A DNA stretch of 55,350 nucleotides from assembly GCA_937894115.1 (NCBI GenBank), contig CALBFP010000230.1:1-55350 (forward strand). The letters run 5' to 3'. A model generated the notes under the pieces. It was not told the origin of the DNA, did not search any database, and saw only the letters and a list, made by a program, of their open reading frames with translations. The position numbers and the translations under genes were made by a program. Positions 13,801 through 19,218 of the stretch are shown in pieces. The stretch's first letter is position 1, and the number at the start of each line of letters is the position of its first letter. The DNA is from an uncultured euryarchaeote (GTDB lineage Archaea; Thermoplasmatota; Poseidoniia; Poseidoniales; Poseidoniaceae).

Positions 13801-15669
13801 GGTGAGAATGCTGACGCAGATCCGTATGTTGTCTCGTTCTCTGTAAGTCCAGTTAACGATGCTCCAGTCGTCCTCGATTGGGATGTCACATCTGGAGCCG
13901 TTGTAACCGCTGCGAACGGATCAACACCAGTTGCTCCGTGGTCCATCAGCCTCATGGAGGATGATACCAACGTCGAAAACTTGACCTATGACTTGTCTGC
14001 AGTCAAGTACGATGTTGACCATCTCGATGCAGACTTGACTTGGACTGTTGAATCAACCGACCAGTGTACCTACGAGAACTACTTCAGTACTGAAATCGTT
14101 GGAGACAACCTTGTCTTCACACTCGTACCTGATGCAACGACAACCGCTAACGCTTGGGAAATCGACTACTTGAACGACAACGGTATCCACCAAATCGGAC
14201 CAAGTGGTTCCGACTTCTGTCAGATCCGCCTTGTCCTCAAGGATACTGCAACAGCACCAAGTTATGTTCCAAACTACGACCCATCGGTTATGCCGATTGC
14301 AAGTTACCAACAAGGTGTTGCAACCCAAGAAATCGGTGTTCGTGTTGAGAACGTGCGTGAACTCGTTGCGGACTACTCGCTCGATGAAACCACAGGATTT
14401 GACTTCCAAGGCATTACCGACGTCTTGACGGGCACCTATGTGCCGGTCGAGGTTGACGTCAGTGCTGGCGGCGATCAAGGACCGTACACCTACGACCACA
14501 TGTTGGCTGTAACCTTCCACACCAGTGGAGGTCACGGTGAAGCAGAGAACGTCATGTACGTCACACCTCCAGAATGGGGCGAGACCATGACCATCAAGGA
14601 ATACGTGTACATCGTTGACGATGGACAATCCACACCATACATCTGGGTTGAGATGGACGTTCTCACCTGTTTGGATGCAGAGTGTGACCTTTCGAAGTCT
14701 CCTGCACAACGGTTCCAGACCGATGATCCATCATCCCACATCAACTATGGTGGCGGCGTTGTTGGTGACCAATGGTCCAAGCCTGGTGCATACGGTGACG
14801 ATGGAATGAAGGAATCTCAGCGCCGACCGCTTCTCCAAGACAGCAACTGGTGCAACAACGTCATGTTCTCCGATGCATCTGCAATCGGTAGTGAGGCAGG
14901 AATACCAACCACCTGTAACCATGCGAACAAGCCAGCTGAGGACTTCCTCAGCAGTGGAGACAAACTCCCATCGGTTGTTCAACTCGGTGGTGGCATTGGA
15001 TCTGTTCCATCGTTCGCACCAAGTCTCGTCGTCGTAGCCCTTGCTGGCTTCTTCGTAACTGCACTTGCCATGGCAAGCCGCCGTGAAGATGAAGAGGAAG
15101 AGAATGAAGATACACGACGCATTGTCGAGGACGAAATGGCTGTTAGCCCGGTTATCGCAACCATCCTCATGGTTGCAATTACCGTCGTTCTCTCCGGTGT
15201 AATCTATGTCTGGGCTTCTTCTCTTGCTGAGACAGGTAAGTTGGGTGTTCCTCGTGTGACGTTCGATATCGAGAACGAAAAACTTGGAACTGTAGACGGA
15301 TACTGGGCCATAACGGTCGATCAAACAGAAGCTGAGTTGGCTACAGGTGCCGTCACAGTAACGGTGCTTTACAGCAACTCAGACGGTGTTCGAACATCCT
15401 ACGAAACACTCCTCTCAAACACGAGTGGTGTTTATGGATTCAATCCTTCGAACAGCGATGCGTTTGTGACCTTCGTCGATAAGGTTGAAGACGATGGTAC
15501 CTTCAAGGAGTCTACCTTTGGTATCGGAGATCAAATCTTCGTCAAGACTCATGCTCCTGACGGAAAGGCATTGGACGATGCTACCATTCGTATCACGTAC
15601 CAACCAGGACCAGGAGAAGGTTCGGTCATCAAGACCTACTTGGATCTCGAGTACAACAAGGTCGTCTGA
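1852..15669 (+). CDS. Giant 4605-residue surface protein (beta-helix, Tyr-rich, CBM9-like, cadherin-like) ending in a type IV pilin-like domain
   Basis: Begins with a KNKKTK n-region and a hydrophobic segment (residues 13-31), a signal peptide or anchor. Visible parts in order: an N-terminal region to ~325; a DNRLRE-like domain containing a Tyr tract (337-369, 15 Tyr of 33); long stretches of parallel beta-helix-like short repeats (~1320-3070) interrupted by an aromatic Tyr/Trp/Gly region (~2257-2367); a PPC-like sandwich (~3086-3184); a CBM9/DOMON-like domain (~3460-3640, containing GDNSDWIGG); cadherin-like repeats (~3722-3817 and ~4027-4175); a transmembrane helix (~4391-4412); an acidic linker; and a complete archaeal pilin N-terminal signature MAVSPVIATILMVAITVV starting at 4429, followed by ~150 residues of pilin-like beta domain. 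The frame is unbroken. Codon choice (AAC, TAC, GAC, ATC dominant) suggests strong expression. A role in adhesion or envelope structure is inference; ligands are unknown. Domain names rest on reading by eye. Confidence 0.9.
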   Translation: MLGNKNKKTKTAMGGIGIAVLLCALMAFMPMTSLVDNTATDTVSNAEIVSEVDDFFKLPATIEQTTYEYDAAQEHLGMRQLNTKGFYTEDGRIAQLTSDEPMHYLADSGAFEDINLNIMATPEGWEVTENIFTTTFGAELATGVSIQANQFVDPIVTGLNPMLVTIDETGTSPMPYHAAPAMGDVEVGGNVIRYPLADGFAIDYAVDTSQVKQNLLIQERPELDVSAAYFGMTETLRLPMGYGLFLDGVPLGEEITTTQGELEIRNMESGELLATIPEPVVLEEASTEPYIGTYFIQVFGPMVLLTTAVDSDWLLSEDRAYPLALDPTIKLTSGNRGYCYVYYGYCYNSTYAYLYRYYGSYYYLPWHKYTFSSSSALPSGATVEEVNWKQYVNYGYGSSSSTSITARVLEACGTDTRYNYGVTSASCSGSIAANLLSGSNTNANERKLISSIGNSAAAGTYSQGTGWKTAEICDNNNAAGTACSSSTGSHNYILNAQSNSGVVGMGADMTSSIYIYTRSYNSGGSNSYLEVIYSGGSDTDAPTSSHVPYTGLTSYVEGERTFFTELTDLSGIDTTSTNGVKMFYSINNGTWTSTSATTVQSCGSTATDCRFKATTPDLSAGDYVEYYWKFQDLNSGSNGANVGYDPVPPASATNPSTWVQSNAHWFFVDDVTNAGTAKKFTVLQTDVHSGSYFSPQGFHDRQMTYYDHSDEYLFEWDVSNCGTGSYSCFYSSSYYFYSQWKMSWTTSPSSGYNGFGGTREGMMEMHQGDGGFLAISAKNGPQMNLIFHYDSSGNEWGMVGIGDSTPEIETGKLAGGTGASSVSTYGYTAAYNIPMSGLDITGTFGKFDWNGTYSTSKANWLCAGTNGFYYFYRSTSSNARCSSGYYYAYSTSYRWSGFALSAGYYGRMASSGTTTYKVGNVAPTPDNSAPTMDHGVMRDSHSKTRTFSYTIADAGDPPSGLNVNQTIGEGPTLYYSVNNGTENSVLLNPVGKQRSECVDAECQWSAEITTFERGDYITYRAQSVDTSTASGGTNTQSTSSNSFEVGDPNMMLIVEWRDMGYNTQYLCDYQVIFYDVTNEIEFKYDTSCNAYYDYATVGYMDHTRTKGDTMRNPGGGYMAGNNPHTANFRISTDGNDHGYETFSAGMKSVTNAAEVISGSSNGRPTGYYCSYSYYWNQFKTGCNANIDLPSGFTFDYFQKSFDGDDSNDRLRIGRLGYLYMIDSGSTALERGITTWGSNMPALPYSSNSAARAGTIAPWWSYYSSYYCYDNTNTDCGVYVRAMPFEGKGTDVDSDLDCSGNNIECIWDNEGSPYRISPSGDFLSVSGGDLTIEPGTVIQVEQGKGISVDGTCDSVKASGNSTHHILFEGQNGAEWKGLSFTDDCATTGGTDDRHVFSYVDFKNTSTAAISAGSRHGDYNAYCADNSGGTRPCYSNNNVGNFTLSHVTFTNVETAIRHGSGQGTGFTMNEFSISGADKACINLPSSSDAMITEGTMTNCNTDGESWGGAIVNYPGSTGGMLHVENVTIENAYVNLIDTDLQHVTISNVTATITSGSQQTGTVLSSDYGVASEVKLNNFVADDYSSASINALGHINMTDVDWGSADLTIAPGGSSSTANGPSGDHAIMDDVTAGNMLIYRMQPSIFADVTAGHIDFSGNAITTDAMVVTNLDSGRFGVAGCGWIIDATTVDADRLYSSCSSSAAPNTMIFDDGTLTHTSSTDHAVYARNSKMTLGNFGITSSNAGGGTVYLAYGSSNADIRLIEVDQNGNDCADSNGDTGDCDVYTSSSAVVYYGGLAELRAYRLEAVNGVVTEVDKSGHVVSASVVNGAGSELFEVGSHITDSNGEADVWVITGDSNGNTYSDHNLRAFGPAGQNETTTSDAWYPSGGFTIGDSFALLLEPAPVDFNGTNMDCAWLAAWTDADTGAGLPTSGTTASGHTIYEFDGTPMTLTEDLNLNGCVIKLMGAVLKVKSTATNTPVLTLSNGGKLVVGTSSVATGALQAVSSTYPLHIDIQDGTLEIDGGIVRDVAQDATTGAALYVGDGATLVMKNSGTVYGSSATSDTMATVMINGGSADIDSSSIINVGNTGTALWVEQASGSFSNVAVQNAAVGIQSYNGAPQIDGFTSTDNTVGVDVYGGMSLPTIYRSTSLSGKSTGWHTYAIDLSAFLGSGDYLQVGANTIYGGGNAHPTYNYASSKYYMMTDRWNIEVTYDDGSGEVSENITTPDKKGYYPWGTSDPKSGNGADTYAGGEGGVASWHCNQYGYSYGPGYTGSFDGYMYYMWRFWPQGPQQFVSYPGYYYYPDQFGFRWSEIDSDTSPSYGSYPYMYWGLYYNSYHGGQSVYKPPEGYVGYGGYYNVCAARAYSYWMNAGEGARMTFPIVDISDSDISKVTMYVDVLHNRADNFQDRMDLVARVGNDPSDLGDYARDSGTASFQNGDITGAETGIMVGGNFASGNFDGIDITSPTDSGIEIVGATAAAMNDIEVTGGDYGMLVSSSGSGQMDLTNMDFDGQNNAGIYYVKDFGGELSGTITNSAGAAYKYGSLTAKDASFDSVVVSGNNVGIETAGSGDLTISDSTFANTVDDIKITGTSEIDFIEGTIDTNKVTVTGNGGFERIREVTMSLQADSNPVTDTNVVLMNADKKITGTGTTDSNGDAEGIQFRTMRIDSSGPTTDDLAGYQAATVAMIDYTSTKGDFRYAFETLSLNDAGGNTGSIDLTDRINARVCYSFNSASYEMVSNCASYLSTGGSRDLSDGNGGTYKEYGYYAATPEDMSGKTIMMDVPFMYFDDNDEHNWNNTLVLITGSYTFTDTQRWYAQGGSNAPELYLHDSEVYGLATNSNTGQQTGLELGYIYQAMDISIKDSTLNPVATITSGMAYNSNWNNNDYKSEFLYMDNVTVTHYKGYTPLNNAIQTNDICVRMTGSDGSHIKDSTFNDCGTGIYMTRSPYAYGHQASEYGADNLTIEGNEFNDGGEIADVWVGSNGYVDDLIVTGNWFNSSSAEEGFSAFAGNNKRFTVSDNHFDGPQTAIQMYGIQDYTIDNNEIIGTAEAGEAGIETDAGYGVISNNSLLDADGGIYMEDATSPPAPSTSLCTIASNAYSSQASCTFTIPSGVTAYVDLQSDSWGGEIGLEITKPDGTKDTWAAGSFSSNTIYARLTSYSTSGQYTLKVTDTWGDGGANIAVYYGTSTGGYDGPSVENNTISLSAGRTAPNAVGLDFNDCDKVTIQSKDNDVQVGDNAMVLNGCGVSDVDSTFAGTSVASSIGISSLNGDDITLDGTSIGGYAYGISVESATLVMYGDASVAGSTAGIYADSATVTAIGASVDGGTSGTGLYMVDGDYSWIYPLDAAGNVGVYAENTEFRWDGGISTATTALHAVESTGSVENLTWSASTTQINAGSNAYVTSIGNSLDASKISIVSSATIDEANLFSLDATHLGGAASAVGMSLVSTDGTRAAYVSPSFQPDIMAVDGDNSDWIGGTPLNPSDDAMPGLISGDGTNDFYVTYSEGDALYIGMTGEDLTNNDLLIYLDVVAGGTNTGYNLNGAHTLPVQADYLFWATSDSNMDLYSSGFLGWGASSLSNDAVDADLGTTTANFFEIAIPFSRIGGTPDEVNIVAVVQDGSANIQTVHPTQTVTTGVQSLGEYISVETTHDDLESGSISDEVLVYRTYKGTTTAGPAKDYDVMIKTKADCAFDWATIDAVSMATNQELSVDIKRACPEIQAALADDAIDEDPTEAYVISLTNLADDVQDDEADLTWTVTEGTTVAHSNVLVNWDKNGHTVTITPLADQFGTIEFEFVVTDSNGLTDTKNMTLTVNNVNDKPDICNMDRADCMPVFVDDGSYTNIVPEGFGSVSKFLGDISNASKSYIRDMDNEQSPVRQVYTWGASVPTNCVAFGVSVTNNELTITENTSNELGGECDVTLTLSDDAGTCYNSDFADTTDDTKAACENYVYLNNANWGGTIYTGCYNMHTHVFNPTTSQAECEAYSFTGENADADPYVVSFSVSPVNDAPVVLDWDVTSGAVVTAANGSTPVAPWSISLMEDDTNVENLTYDLSAVKYDVDHLDADLTWTVESTDQCTYENYFSTEIVGDNLVFTLVPDATTTANAWEIDYLNDNGIHQIGPSGSDFCQIRLVLKDTATAPSYVPNYDPSVMPIASYQQGVATQEIGVRVENVRELVADYSLDETTGFDFQGITDVLTGTYVPVEVDVSAGGDQGPYTYDHMLAVTFHTSGGHGEAENVMYVTPPEWGETMTIKEYVYIVDDGQSTPYIWVEMDVLTCLDAECDLSKSPAQRFQTDDPSSHINYGGGVVGDQWSKPGAYGDDGMKESQRRPLLQDSNWCNNVMFSDASAIGSEAGIPTTCNHANKPAEDFLSSGDKLPSVVQLGGGIGSVPSFAPSLVVVALAGFFVTALAMASRREDEEEENEDTRRIVEDEMAVSPVIATILMVAITVVLSGVIYVWASSLAETGKLGVPRVTFDIENEKLGTVDGYWAITVDQTEAELATGAVTVTVLYSNSDGVRTSYETLLSNTSGVYGFNPSNSDAFVTFVDKVEDDGTFKESTFGIGDQIFVKTHAPDGKALDDATIRITYQPGPGEGSVIKTYLDLEYNKVV

Positions 15670-15698
15670 AACGAGGTAACGATTGAACGACAGTTGAT

Positions 15699-15725
15699 GG
15701 GTCGGTGACCTCGAGTCACCGGCCC
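15699..15725 (+). terminator. Hairpin after the giant surface gene, possible terminator
   Basis: GGGTCGGTGAC (15699-15709) pairs with GTCACCGGCCC (15715-15725) around a CTCGA loop, with one G-U wobble. It lies 30 nt after the stop codon. The following bases (AATCTTCTGG) form no good U tract, so transcript-end protection or partial termination is as likely as true termination. Confidence 0.45.
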
Positions 15726-15744
15726 AATCTTCTGGAGCAAAGCG

Positions 15745-15760
15745 AACGCTTTCAAGCGTT
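15745..15760. promoter_or_regulatory. 16-bp near-perfect palindrome upstream of the HAD phosphatase gene
   Basis: AACGCTT (15745-15751) and AAGCGTT (15754-15760) are exact inverted repeats separated by TC. The palindrome ends 17 nt before the start codon at 15778 and overlaps a TTTCAAG sequence that could serve as a weak TATA element. Symmetry and position fit a dimeric regulator binding site, but nothing else supports that. Confidence 0.3.
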
Positions 15761-15777
15761 GATGTTCAGCACATGCT

Positions 15778-16458
15778 ATGGCCAAACCATGTCGTTGTGT
15801 TGTTTTTGATTGTGATGGAGTACTCGTAGACTCAGTGAGTTCATGGAAAACATTGCATGATGGATTCGGTACCGACAACAGCCAAAATCTCTCGCAGTTT
15901 ATTGCAGGGAAAATCACTGATGTTGAATTCATGCGTTCAGATATTGCGATGTGGAAAGCGATCCGCGAGCCAATCCATGAGGACGAACTGTTCAGAATGT
16001 ATTCGGGTATTTCTCTCATGGAGGGCGCACGCGAGACCATCAAGGAACTCCAAGATGAAGGCGTTTACGTCGCAATCGTCAGTGCAGGCGTTGATTTGTT
16101 TGTCAGCAGTATAGCCGCCATGCTGAAAGTCGACGATTGGATAGCGAATGGTTTCGAATTTGATGAAGACGGCTTTTTGACCGATAACGGTGTTTGCCGT
16201 CTCCATGCAAGTGGTAAGGGGGATGTCATAACGCGTCTAATGGATATACATGGATTTTCACCAGAGGAGATCGTTTCCGTTGGTGATTCAGAAATGGATT
16301 TATCGATGATGGTTGAGGGTAGCAAATTCATTGGTTTTAATCCAAGTCGCGACTCGTCAATTAAAGCGTTCACAGACGCGAACGTTCCGATTGTAATGGA
16401 GAAAGATTTGTCAAAAATCCTTGATTTCATCAAGCTGCCATCAAGCGAAGGGAATTGA
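15778..16458 (+). CDS. HAD-superfamily phosphatase, phosphoserine phosphatase-like
   Basis: The 226-residue protein carries all four HAD motifs: DCDGV with nucleophile Asp11 and Asp13, Ser102 in IVSAG (motif II), Lys147 in SGKGD (motif III) and GDSEMD (169-174, motif IV). An alpha-helical cap lies between motifs I and II, as in the SerB-like subclass, and the length matches that group. The likely reaction is hydrolysis of a small phosphomonoester in the cytoplasm; phosphoserine is the closest guess but substrate is not fixed by these motifs. It is preceded by a hairpin and a palindrome, so it may have its own promoter. Its last 18 bases overlap the 3' end of the DP1 gene on the other strand. 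Confidence 0.85.
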   Translation: MAKPCRCVVFDCDGVLVDSVSSWKTLHDGFGTDNSQNLSQFIAGKITDVEFMRSDIAMWKAIREPIHEDELFRMYSGISLMEGARETIKELQDEGVYVAIVSAGVDLFVSSIAAMLKVDDWIANGFEFDEDGFLTDNGVCRLHASGKGDVITRLMDIHGFSPEEIVSVGDSEMDLSMMVEGSKFIGFNPSRDSSIKAFTDANVPIVMEKDLSKILDFIKLPSSEGN

Positions 16459-18015
16459 AGTGGTTTCGTGCGATTGAAGATTAACAACGGTTAGCATGCA
16501 TGGTTTTGGTTGAAAACCGAGCATTTTCTGATACGAAGTTTGATCTTGCCACGTTGAAGAACAAATGAGTGTAGTTCCTCTAAAGTCCATACAAGCATGC
16601 CCGTGTACGTGTCCGGTCACAAAGATATCTGGAACCTCTCGTATGACAAGCCCATCCTCAACTTCTGGAGATAACGGCGTTTTACCCCCCCATTGAGGGG
16701 CTAAGTGTCTTCTTCTTAGCATCTGGCGCATTGCCTCAACAGGCTCTGCATACGTTACCGTCCGCAACCCCGCTACGAAATCATCGATGGACTTCCCATG
16801 ATACGAAAGAATTCGGACATCATGTAATGAAAAATCACAAGGATTCCCTACAAATGTCGTTTTGTTGTAATCTTGTTGGATTTCTTTGCCAAAGGTTGGT
16901 TGTGGTTCGGCAGGTCGCACAGCATCATGATTTCCTGGCAACATCACGCACTCAACCCAATCGGGCAACTCCTCAAGCATTTGTGCGAACAGACTGTATT
17001 GTCGATAAAAATCAGGTATTGCGAGTTCTTTGTCCTGACCAGGATATATTCCTACACCATCAACACAATCACCGCTTAGGACCAAGTATTTGATGGTCTT
17101 TGCAAGAGGATCGGCGTGAAACCAGCGTACCATTTTGTGCCATTGGGCTTCAAGAAATGTCTTCGATCCTAAGTGGATGTCTGAAAGAAATGCAGCACTT
17201 ATTCCAGCGTGCGCCGCCTGTTTTTCATGCCTATCTTTCATTGGAAAGAACAGGTCATCAACATAGAAAATGTCCCCCGTCTGTGAGAAGGACCCACTTA
17301 CTCCAAGCACGTCATCTGGCATCAAGCCTGCCTGTACAACCTGTTCGTGCATTCGATCACGATCATCGCCTTGACGAATTGTCAAGAGACAGTTCATTTC
17401 ACCAGTTTCATCTTCCAGAGCGAACAACAGATGTCCGTTTTTTGTGTGCCTAGGTCCGTTGACAAGTCCGATTGCTACGGCTAGGTTTTCATAACCTTGG
17501 TATCGTCTGTACTCCGTATTCAACCTACCAATTTCCTGGGGTTTTCTTGGAAGTCGAGAGTTTTTTACAATCATTTTTCGAATGCTGTTCAAACGGTCGT
17601 TGAAGCATGCCTGAATGTGACTCATCTTCCCCTCTGTCGTACTGTTTCCGGTTATATCATAATGAACAAGAATGTCATTATCAACATCGGTAGCAATTCC
17701 TGAAAAGTCTTTTTCCCTCCAATCTGGAAGATTGTTTCTGTATTGAATTTTAACAGGTTCAGGGTCATGAATTGGTGCGATGGTTCGACCTATTGGCTGA
17801 CTGATGTTTTTTTGTTCATTGTTCGATTTCGATTCTAAAATCATTTGATCGAGGAGTTCGGTTGTCAACATTCCGCGTTGAAAACCAATTTTTGGTCCCT
17901 GTTCAAGAACTTGAATCGGATGTTCTATTGAGAGGAGTTTTTGTTTAACACCGGTTGTAACAAGAATTCCTCGTTTCATCAACTCCTGCGAAATTACACC
18001 CCATTTCGCAGTCAT
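16441..18015 (-). CDS. polB: DNA polymerase D (family D) small subunit DP1, exonuclease
   Basis: 524 residues. The N-terminal ~170 residues are poorly conserved, an OB-fold segment follows (~175-255), and the C-terminal half is a calcineurin/Mre11-like phosphoesterase with SDIH (278-281), GDCVDG (315-320), GNHD (361-364) and GHVH (468-471). These metal ligands are all present, so it should be an active 3'-5' proofreading exonuclease, as in euryarchaeal PolD. The catalytic large subunit DP2 is not in this window. The start ATG lies 40 nt downstream of pncC on the same strand, so the two are probably co-transcribed. The stop is inside the convergent HAD gene (18-bp overlap). Identification is firm from the motif set and order. 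Confidence 0.95.
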   Translation of the reverse strand: MTAKWGVISQELMKRGILVTTGVKQKLLSIEHPIQVLEQGPKIGFQRGMLTTELLDQMILESKSNNEQKNISQPIGRTIAPIHDPEPVKIQYRNNLPDWREKDFSGIATDVDNDILVHYDITGNSTTEGKMSHIQACFNDRLNSIRKMIVKNSRLPRKPQEIGRLNTEYRRYQGYENLAVAIGLVNGPRHTKNGHLLFALEDETGEMNCLLTIRQGDDRDRMHEQVVQAGLMPDDVLGVSGSFSQTGDIFYVDDLFFPMKDRHEKQAAHAGISAAFLSDIHLGSKTFLEAQWHKMVRWFHADPLAKTIKYLVLSGDCVDGVGIYPGQDKELAIPDFYRQYSLFAQMLEELPDWVECVMLPGNHDAVRPAEPQPTFGKEIQQDYNKTTFVGNPCDFSLHDVRILSYHGKSIDDFVAGLRTVTYAEPVEAMRQMLRRRHLAPQWGGKTPLSPEVEDGLVIREVPDIFVTGHVHGHACMDFRGTTLICSSTWQDQTSYQKMLGFQPKPCMLTVVNLQSHETTSIPFA

Positions 18016-18054
18016 AATTGTTCATGAGAGACGACCCTCCAAAAGGGTTCATGT

Positions 18055-18777
18055 TCACTCGTTTGCTGAATCCTTGTCCCAATCGACATCGGTACCTAGG
18101 TTGTCATCTTTTGAGCCAGCGTTACGGTCAGCCCATGACTGCGATTGCCAAGCAGTCTCTTGTGCCGCAGCAGCAGCTCTTTGGTTGCGAGCGATTTCTT
18201 CGAGGGCTTTTACTCTGGCTTCTTCTTCCCTCTGTTTTATTTCATCCTGTAGGTTTTTCTCAGCGAGTTCCATCGCCTGATCCCAATGGCGGATTGCTGT
18301 GAGCAGTGCGAAATGTACGAACCCTTCTTTGTTTTCTTGTCGATTACCACCAATTTGCGTAGCCTCTGCGATTGCCCATGTTTTTGATGCAATTCCGACA
18401 TAGACGTATCCTACTTTTTTGCTGGTACCATCGTTACTTGGACCTGCAATTCCTGTGATGGATATTGCAATGTCAGCATTTGCTCGCGTTAGAGCACCTT
18501 GTGCCATTTGAATTGCAACTTCTGCGGATACCGCACCGCGTTTTTCCAGTGTCTTAGGATCGACATTCAATTCGCGAATTTTTGCATCATAGGAATACGT
18601 CACCCATGATTGATTGAACCACTTGCTCGCACCAGCGATGTCAGTGAGCGTACTCGACAACAAACCACCTGTGCAGGATTCAGCGATGGTGATGGTATAA
18701 CCATCTTTCAGACGGCGAACCAACCGCGCCGCGGCCGCTTGAGCCTCTTCGTCCATTGGTTGATGGCGGTTGAGCAT
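18055..18777 (-). CDS. pncC: CinA C-terminal family protein, NMN amidohydrolase-like (PncC), with C-terminal extension
   Basis: Residues ~10-165 match the CinA C-terminal/PncC family: AESCTGG (32-38), a WVTYSYDAK segment and ITGIAGPSND. Known family members hydrolyse nicotinamide mononucleotide to nicotinate mononucleotide plus ammonia in NAD recycling. The family domain is about 160 residues; here a further ~70 residues follow, starting with a charged probable coiled coil (LAEKNLQDEIKQREEEARVK) and ending in an Ala/Gln-rich and acidic tail, not normal for PncC. The gene begins divergently from tRNA-Val and is followed after 39 nt by the DP1 gene. The extension may mediate oligomerisation or partner binding, which is inference. 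Confidence 0.85.
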   Translation of the reverse strand: MLNRHQPMDEEAQAAAARLVRRLKDGYTITIAESCTGGLLSSTLTDIAGASKWFNQSWVTYSYDAKIRELNVDPKTLEKRGAVSAEVAIQMAQGALTRANADIAISITGIAGPSNDGTSKKVGYVYVGIASKTWAIAEATQIGGNRQENKEGFVHFALLTAIRHWDQAMELAEKNLQDEIKQREEEARVKALEEIARNQRAAAAAQETAWQSQSWADRNAGSKDDNLGTDVDWDKDSANE

Positions 18778-18806
18778 CTATTTTGAGGTTATTGGATTGC
18801 CAAGCG

Positions 18807-18815
18807 TTTCAAATA
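18807..18815 (+). promoter_or_regulatory. TATA-like box of tRNA-Val
   Basis: TTTCAAATA is centred about 26 bases before the tRNA 5' end, the classic archaeal TATA-to-start distance. A similar TTCAAAT element occurs upstream of the tRNA-Met gene at 31692-31698 on the other strand, which supports both. Confidence 0.55.
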
Positions 18816-18836
18816 CGACTCCATCAACGGATGGTT

Positions 18837-18910
18837 GGGTCTGTGGTCTAGGGGTTTATGACGTCGCCCTTACAAGGCGAAGATCGAGGGTTCAATTCCC
18901 TCCGGACCCA
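18837..18910 (+). tRNA. tRNA-Val(UAC)
   Basis: A 74-nt cloverleaf. The acceptor stem GGGTCTG pairs with CGGACCC (one G-U). The anticodon stem TCGCC/GGCGA encloses the loop CTTACAA with anticodon TAC. The T arm is GAGGG-TTCAATT-CCCTC, and discriminator A is at 18910. No intron. CCA is not encoded (next bases are CTA), so it must be added enzymatically. The 3' end directly abuts the stop codon of the convergent gene at 18911. Confidence 0.96.
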
Positions 18911-19216
18911 CTACCATAAATGATCTTCAATGGTTGAAGCGTCACACGACACGACTTTTGTAATTCCCGTGATTTGACGAATTTCATCTGCGTCTGCTGC
19001 TTCTGATACGAGTAGGAGGTGGACAGCGCGGACCCATAAACCGTTTTCAGGAACAGATTTCCGGTGATCAACGGCTACTAAAACCCCATCAAGTTCAGCG
19101 AACATCATCACTGACAACGCTTTGGGGATGTCTTCTTGTTGAAGAATCACCCAACGAAAACCCTGTATCGATTCACGTATGTTACCACTCAGTTTAGAAA
19201 ATCGAACAACATTCAT
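18911..19216 (-). CDS. Uncharacterised 101-residue protein downstream of pelota
   Basis: A small soluble protein of mixed alpha/beta character without membrane segments or cysteine motifs. I do not recognise the family. Conserved-looking features are a FRWVILQQEDIPKALSVMMF stretch and VAVDHRKSVPENGLW. Its start codon lies 2 nt after the pelota stop, which strongly suggests co-transcription and perhaps a related job in ribosome rescue or RNA quality control, by context only. Its stop codon is immediately next to the 3' end of tRNA-Val on the opposite strand, so its transcript must run antisense to that tRNA unless it ends exactly there. Confidence 0.7.
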   Translation of the reverse strand: MNVVRFSKLSGNIRESIQGFRWVILQQEDIPKALSVMMFAELDGVLVAVDHRKSVPENGLWVRAVHLLLVSEAADADEIRQITGITKVVSCDASTIEDHLW

Positions 19217-19218
19217 GT

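Noticed and set aside
14053-14709. A 218-codon minus-strand frame inside the giant surface gene
   Set aside because: The sense strand encodes continuous cadherin-like sequence with strong codon bias; the antisense frame results from that bias.
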